A DNA stretch of 38,011 bases from Nitrospiria bacterium. GTDB lineage: Bacteria > Nitrospirota > UBA9217. Under the pieces are notes generated by a model. That model made no database searches. It was not told where the DNA came from and saw only the letters and a program-made list of their open reading frames with translations. The stretch lies in the NCBI GenBank assembly GCA_919901555.1, contig CAKKPG010000045.1, forward strand, positions 1 to 38,011. The letters run 5' to 3'. Position numbers and translations under genes: made by a program. Positions 1-7,320 of this stretch are shown piece by piece; the first letter of the stretch is position 1; each line of letters begins with the position of its first letter.

Positions 1-25
1 TGGCTACCTTCTACAATATAGCAAG

Positions 26-58
26 CTCTGCGGTTAAAAAAATGACTTTTTACGAACG
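26..58 (-). repeat. Copy of a CGTAAAAAGTC repeat end
   Basis: Read on the minus strand this stretch carries CGTAAAAAGTCATTTTT followed by a CGCAGAG box. Nearly the same string, with CCACAGAG, occurs on the plus strand at 37748-37776. The rest of 1-114 shows no gene: no start of a TRAP large permease is visible before the window edge, although one would normally follow dctQ. Confidence 0.6.
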
Positions 59-114
59 CGTCAAAATATGGTTCCGGCCGTTCGGCTGAGTTCACGAAGA
101 AGCCTGCCCCGTCT

Positions 115-627
115 TTACACCGACACCCCCGGGGGTGTTGTCCTGGACCGGTCCTCCAGGCGTTGCCAGGCCTCGGGCATGCTTACGCTCTGGGCAATGA
201 TAAAAAGTACGGCGCCGATGGGGATGACCGATTGGGTCACCGTTGTCGATACCTGGGGCAGGCTCACCAGGGCGCAGCCGTGAAGAACTTTCACAACGGT
301 ATAACCGACCCAGGCGAGCAGGGCAAAAAAGCCGATCACGATGGACTCGCGGAGAATAAAAAGAGGGCGCCTCAAAAACGCCGGCGCGCCCTTGAGCAGT
401 CCCGGGAAGCCGATGTGGCACCGCTTCAGCGCGGCGAGGGCCGATCCGTAATAGGTCACCCAGGCGAGCATGACGGAAGCGACTTCGTCGTACCAGGTCA
501 ACGAAGCGCCGGTCTTGCGGTACACCACCGCTGCCACGACGAGCACGGCGAGTCCGGCCACTAACATCAGGACGATGAATTCCAGCAGTCGCTCTATCAG
601 TCTGCTCAATCTCTCCGAGATCGTCAC
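115..627 (-). CDS. dctQ: TRAP transporter small permease (DctQ)
   Basis: This is the small integral-membrane subunit of a tripartite ATP-independent periplasmic transporter, which pairs with a large DctM permease to import organic acids delivered by a periplasmic DctP protein. The 170-residue product has four predicted membrane segments (about residues 14-36, 46-66, 91-112 and 127-148) and the family's conserved W-x-E region after the first loop (WYDEVA). Length and topology are normal for DctQ. Translation starts on GTG at 627, preceded by an AGGAGG-like site. dctP lies upstream on the same strand, but 317 bases of repeat-rich DNA separate them, so tight co-transcription is uncertain. No dctM is seen downstream within the 114 bases available. 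Confidence 0.85.
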   Translation of the reverse strand: MTISERLSRLIERLLEFIVLMLVAGLAVLVVAAVVYRKTGASLTWYDEVASVMLAWVTYYGSALAALKRCHIGFPGLLKGAPAFLRRPLFILRESIVIGFFALLAWVGYTVVKVLHGCALVSLPQVSTTVTQSVIPIGAVLFIIAQSVSMPEAWQRLEDRSRTTPPGVSV

Positions 628-683
628 GAATGGCGCTCCTCCTTCAGCAACGAACAGGTTGTTTAAAACGTCCTCTTTTAGCC

Positions 684-793
684 GTCATTGCGAGGAGCCC
701 CGCATCAGAGTGCGGGGTAAACTCCGCGACGAAGCAATCTGTCGGTTCTTGATTTATTGAAAATCGAGATTGCTTCGCTTCGCTCGCAAAGAC
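684..793. repeat. GTCATTGCGAGG-type interspersed palindrome
   Basis: The outer arms are GTCATTGCGAGG and CTCGCAAAGAC, imperfect complements. Inside are GCGACGAAGCAATCT and its near complement AGATTGCTTCGCTTCGC, plus a small hairpin with arms CCCCGCA and TGCGGGG. This is a widespread class of bacterial intergenic repeat that I recognise from many anaerobe genomes. The ORFs running through it on both strands are repeat-derived, not genes. Confidence 0.75.
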
Positions 794-827
794 CTTCAAA
801 AAAGTTTTTAACAACCCGTTAGAAAAA

Positions 828-931
828 GCCGCCGACTCCTGACCCGTTAGAAATGTTGCGCTATTGGCATTAATCATGGCTACAATTCATAACTTGCTGC
901 CTGTGAATTTCTAACGGGTCCTGTCGGCGGC
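828..931. repeat. Long inverted repeat with CCCGTTAGAAAT arms
   Basis: Two nested perfect arms are present: a 9-bp pair (828-836 with 923-931) and a 14-bp pair, GACCCGTTAGAAAT at 841-854 with its exact complement at 907-920. The central loop is about 52 nt. Another partial arm (CCCGTTAGAAA) lies just before it near 815. The element ends 13 bases from the dctP stop codon, so it may double as its transcript end, though no T-run follows. Confidence 0.75.
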
Positions 932-944
932 TGATATCATACAT

Positions 945-1922
945 TTACTTCGCCAGCTTTTTGACCCTCTCGATGAGCTCTTTGCCGCCCGGAACGGTGG
1001 CGCCGAACTCATCGTAGATCGCCCCGCTGGCCTTGATAAAGGCCTCTTTGTTCGCGGTGTTCACCTTCATGGTCGCGCTGAGCTCTTTCAACAGGTCCTT
1101 ATCGAGCTTCTCGGCCGTCGCGTAGACGAACTCCTGCATCCCTTTGGCCGTATTTTCCAGGATCTTCCGGACGTCCTTGGGGAGCTTCTCCCACCGGCCC
1201 GTTCCCGCTGTCACGAAGGCCGGAGTATACACGTGTTCGGTGAGGGACAGGTACTTCTGCACCTCCTGGAACTTCTGGCTGGCGATCTGAGCAAGGGGAT
1301 TCTCCTGCCCATCGATCACGTTCGTCTGAAGCGCGACGAAGACCTCCGATAGCGCTATGGGCGTAGGATTGGCCCCGTACGCCTGGAACATCTTGACGCG
1401 CCAGACGCCTTTGGGGACCCTTAATTTGATGCTCTTCAGGTCCTCGGGAACGTTGATGGGCCGCGCGTTGTTGGTGATCTGCCGAAAGCCGTTTTCCCAG
1501 ACTGCGAGGACCTTGTATCCTTTTTCCTCGGCCGCGGGAGCGAGCTTTTCCCAGAACACCCCGTCCCGGATCTTTCGCATGTGGGCCCTGCTTTTCACGA
1601 GGTACGGCAGCTCAAACAGGCCGAAGACGTCGACCAACGACGACATCACCGTGGAAGGCAATGCAAGGTCCACTGTCCCGAGCTTGAGTTTCTGCATCAA
1701 CTCCTCGTCTTTTCCTATCTGGCTCGATCCGAACACAACCACTTTTGCCTTGTCACCCAGTTTCGCGTTGGCCCGTTTGGCGAATTCATTTGCCGACAGG
1801 TCGAACAGCGACCCGGGTGCGCCGACGTGCCCGAATTTCAACTCCAAGGGAGCCCCAAATCCGCTGCCGCCGAACAAGACGACCAAAACGAGTGCCGTGA
1901 CCAGCCATTTCAGTATTCTCAT
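945..1922 (-). CDS. dctP: TRAP transporter solute-binding protein (DctP)
   Basis: This is a periplasmic substrate-binding protein for a TRAP transporter, probably binding a carboxylic acid. The 325-residue product begins with a signal peptide (about residues 1-23, a basic MRILK followed by a hydrophobic core) and then the typical FGHV strand. Family landmarks are ENGFRQITN (143-151), the LRVP motif (167-170) whose arginine forms the salt bridge to the ligand carboxylate in this family, and DGQENPL (204-210). An upstream in-frame ATG would give a 393-residue protein. I chose 1922 because a GGGGGAG ribosome-binding site precedes it and the signal peptide begins there. dctQ follows on the same strand after two palindromic repeats. 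Confidence 0.92.
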   Translation of the reverse strand: MRILKWLVTALVLVVLFGGSGFGAPLELKFGHVGAPGSLFDLSANEFAKRANAKLGDKAKVVVFGSSQIGKDEELMQKLKLGTVDLALPSTVMSSLVDVFGLFELPYLVKSRAHMRKIRDGVFWEKLAPAAEEKGYKVLAVWENGFRQITNNARPINVPEDLKSIKLRVPKGVWRVKMFQAYGANPTPIALSEVFVALQTNVIDGQENPLAQIASQKFQEVQKYLSLTEHVYTPAFVTAGTGRWEKLPKDVRKILENTAKGMQEFVYATAEKLDKDLLKELSATMKVNTANKEAFIKASGAIYDEFGATVPGGKELIERVKKLAK

Positions 1923-2150
1923 GATTTCTCCCCCTTTGATATGTAATTCGCCACACCGACGGGGTGCGGATCCCTCGCTCCCTGAACGAACGTCTGATTC
2001 AGACCACATCATAAGAGCCGCCTTCATTGCCTGTTTTTGCGTGTAATAAATGATGGATGCTGCGAACGTGTTGCGACAAGTGTCGAAGATGCTATCACGA
2101 AACTTTCGACCTGTCAATAAAAACAAGAATTGGCATGCGCCGGGTTTTTC

Positions 2151-2831
2151 TCAGGCCCCCTTCACGGTCGTTTCCAGGATGCGCAGGGCCCGGGTGGTGT
2201 TGAACACGCCGCAGACACAGAACTTGGCCATGTATCTGCAGGCCTGGTCGCGCTCGAGCCGTCCTTCACGCACGCTGTCCACCATCTTTCTCGCGAAATT
2301 GGCGGCGATCATCCCGTGGCCGCACATCGTCGTCAATGACAGGATCTCCCGCTCCGGCAGGCGCGTGGTGTCGCCCTCAAAGGGCAGGGAATACTCCACC
2401 GAATGGGGGGTGAGATGGACCTCGCCGCACACCTCCCGTACGTCGTCAATCAGGGCGCTGACGTTCACCGAGAGCCCCAGGTCCAGCTCTTGAAGGTCCT
2501 TCAGGAAATCCGCCATGGCCCCGCGGTTGTCGAAGACAACGGCGGCTGTGCCGAGCGCGGCAATCTCCGCGATGAAGGTCTCGGGAGCGATCTTCTCCCG
2601 CCTCCCGACGAAATAAAGTTTGATAAAAGACAGGTCCTTCTCCGGCCGGTAAAGGGGGTTGATCACGGCGTTGCCCATGTTGATGGGTTTGTGCTTGAGA
2701 GAGGCCCGGAAGAACGCCTGGACCTTTTCGATCGCGCCTTCGTCATTGATCCCCTTGGACGTCATGGCGAAAACGATGTAATCGTCCCTGAGGGTCTCCG
2801 GTCTGCCGAAGCGATGCAGGGTGTTGGTCAT
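2151..2831 (-). CDS. Conserved-looking protein of unknown function, cysteine-rich C-terminus
   Basis: I do not recognise a named family for this 226-residue, soluble-looking protein without a signal peptide. Its C-terminal third has a TMCGHGM motif and, about 40 residues later, a FCVCGVFN motif. Three cysteines and a histidine in these motifs could bind a metal or an iron-sulfur cluster. That is inference. The ATG overlaps the TGA of the upstream iron-sulfur protein in an ATGA arrangement, so the two are translationally coupled and probably work together. It is the last gene of a three-gene operon starting near 3850. A longer reading to 3386 is an overlap with the neighbour's frame and is not used. 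Confidence 0.8.
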   Translation of the reverse strand: MTNTLHRFGRPETLRDDYIVFAMTSKGINDEGAIEKVQAFFRASLKHKPINMGNAVINPLYRPEKDLSFIKLYFVGRREKIAPETFIAEIAALGTAAVVFDNRGAMADFLKDLQELDLGLSVNVSALIDDVREVCGEVHLTPHSVEYSLPFEGDTTRLPEREILSLTTMCGHGMIAANFARKMVDSVREGRLERDQACRYMAKFCVCGVFNTTRALRILETTVKGA

Positions 2832-3655
2832 GCTCGTTTCCCCTTTCCCCCGGACATCCCGTTGCTGCGCCGGCCCATTCCCAGGTTCACCTTGGCGCGC
2901 CAGGTGTCGTACCCCTGCTTCGACAGCAGCGCGCGAAGGGGATCGGTCCCGTCCTTGTCGCAGCGAGTGGATACCCCGATACTGACCACGGTGTCCAGCG
3001 TCGTTGACACCTTCCTGATGGCTCTGAGGATCCTCGGAACCTCCTCCAGGCGCGTCTTCAGCTCGACAATGCAGGAGAGGACTTTCTCGTTCAGGATGTC
3101 CTCCCGGATCCTTCCCGTGTTGACATCGGTCATCAGGGAGGTCACCGGGTTTTCGCGCTCGAAGGCTGCTCCTTCGTGGGCAAGGGCCCGCGTCGCCTTG
3201 TCGACGTCCCGGAAGTAGACGCCGACACCGGGGCGCCCGAACTCGACCACGAACCCGGCGTCTCCCGTTCCCACACGGCCGGTCACGTCGTTCGTCTTGA
3301 CCTCGGCAGTGCCTCTGCCGTGGATACCCGTTGACTCGTGGGTGACCATGGGGTCGCTGAAGGCGCGGCGTACAATGCGCGGCCACTCCAGTTCTTCGGG
3401 TTCGAGGGCCTCGGTGGGACAGAGGTCCGGATCAGGCTGGAAGCGGAGCCGGACCATCTTGAGGGCGCGCCGGGCCCAGCGAACAGGGCCGCCCGGCAGG
3501 CGCTCGAAGCTGAGTCCCCGGTAGCAGGTGTGACACTCCACGCATGCCTCCCGGTTCACCGCCGCCAGCTGGTCAGGCCCGATGAAAATGGCCCCCATGG
3601 GGCAGACCGGCACGCAGTTGGCGCAGCCCACACATTTTTTCTTTGAGATTCTCAT
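2828..3655 (-). CDS. 4Fe-4S ferredoxin-domain protein, long form
   Basis: The 275-residue protein starts with a ferredoxin-like domain. The first motif, CVGCANCVPVCPMGAI (about residues 8-23), is a complete C-x2-C-x2-C-x3-CP cluster ligand set. The second, CVECHTCYRG, is followed about 35 residues on by LCP, so a second cluster with unusual spacing is possible. The remaining about 200 residues match no family I can name, but contain glycine-rich strands and a regulatory-like alpha/beta segment. A start at 3703 is also open. I prefer 3655, where MRISKKK leads directly into the cluster motif. The stop overlaps the next gene by 4 bases and a tiny ORF ends 16 bases upstream, so it is the middle gene of an operon. 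A redox role is likely; the substrate is unknown. Confidence 0.8.
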   Translation of the reverse strand: MRISKKKCVGCANCVPVCPMGAIFIGPDQLAAVNREACVECHTCYRGLSFERLPGGPVRWARRALKMVRLRFQPDPDLCPTEALEPEELEWPRIVRRAFSDPMVTHESTGIHGRGTAEVKTNDVTGRVGTGDAGFVVEFGRPGVGVYFRDVDKATRALAHEGAAFERENPVTSLMTDVNTGRIREDILNEKVLSCIVELKTRLEEVPRILRAIRKVSTTLDTVVSIGVSTRCDKDGTDPLRALLSKQGYDTWRAKVNLGMGRRSNGMSGGKGKRA

Positions 3656-3671
3656 GGAAAAAACCCGTTGA

Positions 3672-3836
3672 TCAGTCCACGAAGAGGCCGACCACTGCCA
3701 CATTGTCTTCGACCTTCGAGACCCCTGCCACGCCGTTGACCAGCCGGATCAGGCGTTCCTTTGTATCATCTTCGCGGACGACGCGGTCGAAGTCCTGCGG
3801 TTCAACGGTCTTACCGTTCACAGGAATGACGATAAT
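3672..3836 (-). CDS. Tiny ORF at operon head, apparent ATT start
   Basis: An open frame of about 54 codons runs from just after a TAA at 3843-3845 to a TGA at 3672. It reads like a real soluble peptide: a hydrophobic first strand (IIVIPVNG), an acidic middle, and a C-terminal stretch rich in valine and glycine. There is no ATG or TTG in frame. An AAAGG site sits just before an ATT ATC pair (start near 3836), and the only classical alternative is GTG at 3821, too far from that site. The transcript predicted from the promoter at 3858-3886 would begin only about 15 bases upstream, which fits translation from here. It lies 16 bases before the iron-sulfur gene. Function unknown. Confidence 0.45.
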   Translation of the reverse strand: MIVIPVNGKTVEPQDFDRVVREDDTKERLIRLVNGVAGVSKVEDNVAVVGLFVD

Positions 3837-3857
3837 GTGCCTTTAAATACCCAGGTG

Positions 3858-3886
3858 AGAATATCAAAAAACGTTCCTGCCGTCAA
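3858..3886 (-). promoter_or_regulatory. Sigma-70-type promoter of the iron-sulfur operon
   Basis: On the minus strand, TTGACG (3881-3886) and TATTCT (3858-3863) are separated by exactly 17 bases. The expected transcript start, near 3850, leaves a very short leader before the tiny ORF. The rest of 3887-3978 holds no gene. Confidence 0.65.
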
Positions 3887-3978
3887 TGGAATTTCCATGA
3901 TCTGCACTACGTCTTTCGGTAAGGGGGGTAAAATCAGGAACTGCAGGTTTTTCTTTTTACCAAAATGAAAGGCGGGAT

Positions 3979-4956
3979 TCAGGAATGGACGAGGTGAGGG
4001 TTCCCCGGAGCGTTCACCCCGGCCGGTGCTGCTCGACCGGCATCATTCTCCTCAAAATAATCGCAAAGCTGATTGATGATCCTATCGTGGTCCTCTCCCC
4101 TGCCGAAGTGGTCCACCGCAACGCCGCGGATTTCCGCGCGGGGAACCGCCGCCCTGAGCCGGGATTCGTAGGTCCTTCTTCCCTCCGGCCTGCTCAGTCC
4201 CAGGAGCCCATCGTTCACCCCGTAGAAGAAGAGGCAGGGAATATCGTCGGGAACCTCGACGCCTGCTGAAGGCTTTAGACGGTAGAACTGTTTTACCAAT
4301 TCCCGCATGTCGACGCGGCGGTATTCCAGCTCCTCAAAGGCGTCACGAGTGACATGCAGTTCAGGGAACAGGCCCTGTAAGTAATCCCGGAGCGCGTTTC
4401 GGTAATGCCCGCCGTCGATATCGATCGTCCCCTGCTCCACGCTCGTTATGAACTCGGCGGCGCTCGGAAATATCGTCCCGTTGCAACGGGCATAATACGA
4501 AAGAAAATCCTCAAGCTTGATGACGTGATTCAGCTCCAGTATCCCCGATACGGCGCTCAGGGTTTTTACGCCTCGCGGATGCCGTCCTTCCTTGAACCAG
4601 GACAACATGGCCATGTTGCCGTAGCAGGTGGCATGTACGTGGAGCGGTATATTTTTTGACGCTGCATACTCCTGCGCCCACTGCAATACCGTTTTGGAAT
4701 CCTCCAGGCTTTTTTCCAGGCTGAAGGTTCCTGAAGACTTGCCGTGCCCCCGGTATTCAAAGGAAAGTATTGCGGAGCCTCTTTTCGAAAAATTTTTGAA
4801 CCGCAGTATTTGCTGCACAGCCCCTGAACCCATGAGCGGCACGATATAGACAAGCCGTTTGGGGTCGCCGTGGGCAGGCATCATGAGGAGAGCCTCCAGC
4901 CGTTCACCGGCGGCGCAGGTTATCCCGACTTTTTCGAATATCTTTTTGCCCGGCAT
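3979..4956 (-). CDS. Alpha/beta hydrolase with cysteine at the nucleophile elbow
   Basis: The 325-residue cytoplasmic protein has the alpha/beta-hydrolase fold. Landmarks are the strand and turn FEYRGHGKSSG (about residues 66-76), the nucleophile elbow ATCYGNMA (about 109-116), an acid loop around FFYGVNDG (about 243-250), and VDHFGRGEDH near the C-terminus, which can supply the catalytic histidine. The elbow normally reads G-x-S-x-G. Here the central position is cysteine and the first glycine is alanine, which recalls dienelactone-hydrolase-like enzymes and some acyl-ACP thioesterases. The substrate cannot be assigned. It stands alone on its strand with AT-rich DNA upstream. Confidence 0.8.
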   Translation of the reverse strand: MPGKKIFEKVGITCAAGERLEALLMMPAHGDPKRLVYIVPLMGSGAVQQILRFKNFSKRGSAILSFEYRGHGKSSGTFSLEKSLEDSKTVLQWAQEYAASKNIPLHVHATCYGNMAMLSWFKEGRHPRGVKTLSAVSGILELNHVIKLEDFLSYYARCNGTIFPSAAEFITSVEQGTIDIDGGHYRNALRDYLQGLFPELHVTRDAFEELEYRRVDMRELVKQFYRLKPSAGVEVPDDIPCLFFYGVNDGLLGLSRPEGRRTYESRLRAAVPRAEIRGVAVDHFGRGEDHDRIINQLCDYFEENDAGRAAPAGVNAPGNPHLVHS

Positions 4957-5283
4957 GACTGGCGCTACCTCGTTGCGACGCTAAAACATTCAAATAACAG
5001 TGACTTACAAAATATATAAACGATGGCTTTATGACACCATCTCCAGGGAAACCCAACACAGAAGACTGCGGCGCTCCCAAACGGACCAAATAGTATGTAC
5101 TACTTTTATAGTATACCACGGAAAAACAGTAAAATCTACCTGGTAAATAAATATATGTTTGTGAGCAACCATTTAATTTAGTTTAAAATTTGCCAAGCAT
5201 GCGCCGGCTGAGAAAGAGGGCACTGTGATGATAAAGGGTAATGGTTTTTGAGCGCGAGAAGTGAAAGATCCGACAACAGCCTG
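4957..5283. other. AT-rich intergenic region without a gene
   Basis: These 327 bases between two minus-strand genes are much more AT-rich than the coding DNA. I see no gene or strong terminator. A candidate extended -10 promoter for the alpha/beta hydrolase lies inside, listed separately. Confidence 0.7.
5110..5118 (-). promoter_or_regulatory. Candidate extended -10 promoter for the hydrolase gene
   Basis: On the minus strand the sequence TGGTATACT combines a TGn extension with a TATACT -10 box. The -35 region (TAGATT at the right spacing) is weak, as is usual for extended -10 promoters. The predicted leader is about 150 bases. Confidence 0.4.
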
Positions 5284-6483
5284 CTAATCCATCGGGGGCG
5301 GTTTTGGCTTCTTGACCTTCAGGCTCCCTTCGTATAATTCATATTCAAGCAGTCTGCACTCGATGCCGCTGTTGAACAGCGGCAGGCTCCGCTTCGGCTT
5401 CAGGCTTACCTTCTTGGCGAGGCCGGGGTTTCCCGTGAACACGTAGCCCCTGTATCCCGTGCACCTCTGCTTGAAAAAATCGCCGATGCCCTTGTACGTT
5501 TCCCCGAGCTTCGCCGCCTCTCCCATTCGCTCGCCGTATTCAGGATTGAGAACAATGACACCGCCGCCCTCCGGCACGGGCGTATCGAAATAGTTGCATA
5601 CGCCGAATTCGATCAGGTGCTCCACGCCCGCCGTTGCCGCGTTTTTCCGCGCCCCCTCCACGGCCTCGGGGTTGATGTCCGTGGCGATGATCCTGCCGGA
5701 GAGCGACTTCCTCGCTTCCCCTTTTGCCTTCTCGCGCAGCTCGTTCCAGAGCTTTTCGTTCCAGCCCTTTATGTGCATGAAGCCGAAGTTGCTCCGCAAA
5801 AGGCCGGGAGCCCGGTTCAAGCCGATGAGTGCCGCCTCGATGGCAAGGGTTCCGCTGCCGCACATGGGGTTGATGAAGCTCCCGCCGCCGGTCCATCCCG
5901 TCGCAAGGACAACGGCCGCGGCGAGCGTCTCCTGCATGGGCGCTGCCAGCGGGATCTTCCGGTATCCCCGCCGGGAAAGGGGCTCGCCCGACGTGTCGAG
6001 ATACAGTGCGGCGCGCTCTTCCTTCCAGTAGAGATGCACAACGGTCCAGTCCCGCTCAGGGCCCGCGTCAGGCCGTTTCCCCCGCTTCTCCCTGATGCGG
6101 TCCACGATGGCGTCTTTGCTTCGCAAGGTCGCGAAGCGCGAGTCCTTGATCGTCGGATTATCGACGCTCGATGTCACGCACAGGTAACCCTGCTCGTCAA
6201 TATACTCTTCCCAGGGCATGGCGAACACCTGGCGGTACAGGTCTTCGGCATTCGTAGCTGAAAATTCTCGCAGGAGATAGAGCACGCGGTGGCCGGTCCG
6301 AATGAAGAGGTTCAGCCGGAGGGCGTCATCGAGCGTCCCCTCGGTCTCGACGCCTGCGCTGTGTTCGGAAAGCACGGGAAAGCCGAGGTGCTGAAGTTCC
6401 TGTTTGAGAATGGGAGGGATGCCTTTCGGGCAGGTGACCAGGATCCTGTTTATCTGCAAATGGATATATCCTCTTGTCGGCAT
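5284..6483 (-). CDS. rlmL: RlmL-type 23S rRNA guanine-N2 methyltransferase (THUMP + methyltransferase)
   Basis: This SAM-dependent methyltransferase is of the UPF0020/RlmL family, whose best known member makes m2G2445 in 23S rRNA. The 399-residue protein has an N-terminal THUMP-type RNA-binding region (about 40-150) and a Rossmann methyltransferase domain. It shows FINPMCGSGTLAIEA as the SAM-binding motif and LNPEYGER as the catalytic N-P-P-Y loop, with the second proline replaced by glutamate. The size matches the single-domain RlmL/YpsC group and lacks the RlmK half. I start at the ATG at 6483, with AAGGG six bases upstream. A TTG at 6510 overlapping the preceding gene is also open. It probably belongs to the transcript of the receiver-PilZ gene. 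Confidence 0.85.
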   Translation of the reverse strand: MPTRGYIHLQINRILVTCPKGIPPILKQELQHLGFPVLSEHSAGVETEGTLDDALRLNLFIRTGHRVLYLLREFSATNAEDLYRQVFAMPWEEYIDEQGYLCVTSSVDNPTIKDSRFATLRSKDAIVDRIREKRGKRPDAGPERDWTVVHLYWKEERAALYLDTSGEPLSRRGYRKIPLAAPMQETLAAAVVLATGWTGGGSFINPMCGSGTLAIEAALIGLNRAPGLLRSNFGFMHIKGWNEKLWNELREKAKGEARKSLSGRIIATDINPEAVEGARKNAATAGVEHLIEFGVCNYFDTPVPEGGGVIVLNPEYGERMGEAAKLGETYKGIGDFFKQRCTGYRGYVFTGNPGLAKKVSLKPKRSLPLFNSGIECRLLEYELYEGSLKVKKPKPPPMD

Positions 6484-6506
6484 GATGGCCCTTGCGTAAT
6501 TCGGGA

Positions 6507-7235
6507 TCAAGCGCCCTGCGGGGCCGTATCCTTCCCGACCTGCTCGAGAATGAAGGTCTTGATCAGGGCCTGGTCCTCGGGGTTGATCTTCACGAACTTC
6601 ATACCCATGCCGGGCTCCTTGAAGGGCCCTTCGTCGAAGGAGCTGGTGTACAGAACGACCGCTTCAAGCCTTACACTCCTGCCCTTGATCTCGATGCTTA
6701 CGGGAACACGCGTATTCGCCGGCCGGGGATCAAGTGCCCTGAAGAACATACCGTACTCGGAAATGACCGTGACGAATCCATCGGCCCCCTCGGGATCGTC
6801 TTCCAGTTTCGCCTTCAGGTAGGCGGCGATCCTGATGTTGCGGCGCGGGGTTTTCTCCACGGCCGACTGGATGACGCGGTAGAGCTCTTCGACATCGACG
6901 GGTTTCCTGAGAAAGGCGGCATATTCTCCCCGGCGCGCCCGGTCCTCCAGCGCCTGGTCGGGCCGCGTCGACACAAGGATGAGAGGGACGTCTGAAAAGC
7001 GGGCGTCCTTCTTGATCCGGGAGAGGAGCCCCGCGCCGGTCAGCCCGGCCTCGGAAACGACCGCGGCAGGCGGCGATACGCTCATGAACTCGACCGCCTC
7101 CTCCCCTGAGCGGGCGGTACAGATGTTGTAACCGAACCGCTGGAGCACCATGCTCATATGGAAACGGTCGTCAACGTTGTTGTCCACCACCAAAATAAAA
7201 CGTCGCTTCATCTCCGCGGCGCTTGTTCCGCCCAT
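6507..7235 (-). CDS. Degenerate response-regulator receiver fused to PilZ-like domain
   Basis: The 242-residue protein has an N-terminal CheY-like receiver (about 8-125) and a C-terminal PilZ-like domain (about 130-235). The receiver keeps the acidic pocket (VVDNNVDD), the serine-threonine switch (VSTRP) and the lysine (LRKPVD). The strand that should end in the phospho-acceptor aspartate reads VVSEAG, so serine stands in that place and normal phosphorylation is unlikely. The PilZ part has an RRNIR box fitting RxxxR. The later D/N-x-S-x-x-G motif reads VISEYG, so c-di-GMP binding is in doubt, although the C-terminal GMGMKFV strand is typical. The start at 7235 has GGAGG seven bases upstream. 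Its TGA overlaps the possible TTG start of rlmL. Confidence 0.8.
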   Translation of the reverse strand: MGGTSAAEMKRRFILVVDNNVDDRFHMSMVLQRFGYNICTARSGEEAVEFMSVSPPAAVVSEAGLTGAGLLSRIKKDARFSDVPLILVSTRPDQALEDRARRGEYAAFLRKPVDVEELYRVIQSAVEKTPRRNIRIAAYLKAKLEDDPEGADGFVTVISEYGMFFRALDPRPANTRVPVSIEIKGRSVRLEAVVLYTSSFDEGPFKEPGMGMKFVKINPEDQALIKTFILEQVGKDTAPQGA

Positions 7236-7320
7236 TCTTTTGTCCTCCGTTATTAAAACCCGTCGTGCGGCCCTGTGCGGCTCCACCGGGAGCCATCCTT
7301 CCCTGTGTACGCCGGACGTC

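Noticed and set aside
644-877. A 77-codon minus-strand frame
   Set aside because: It is made almost wholly of the two palindromic repeats between dctP and dctQ.
3672-3836. The tiny ORF as part of the ferredoxin gene by fusion
   Set aside because: It ends in a TGA 16 bases before the ferredoxin ATG, in another frame. No homology-like continuity is seen across the junction.
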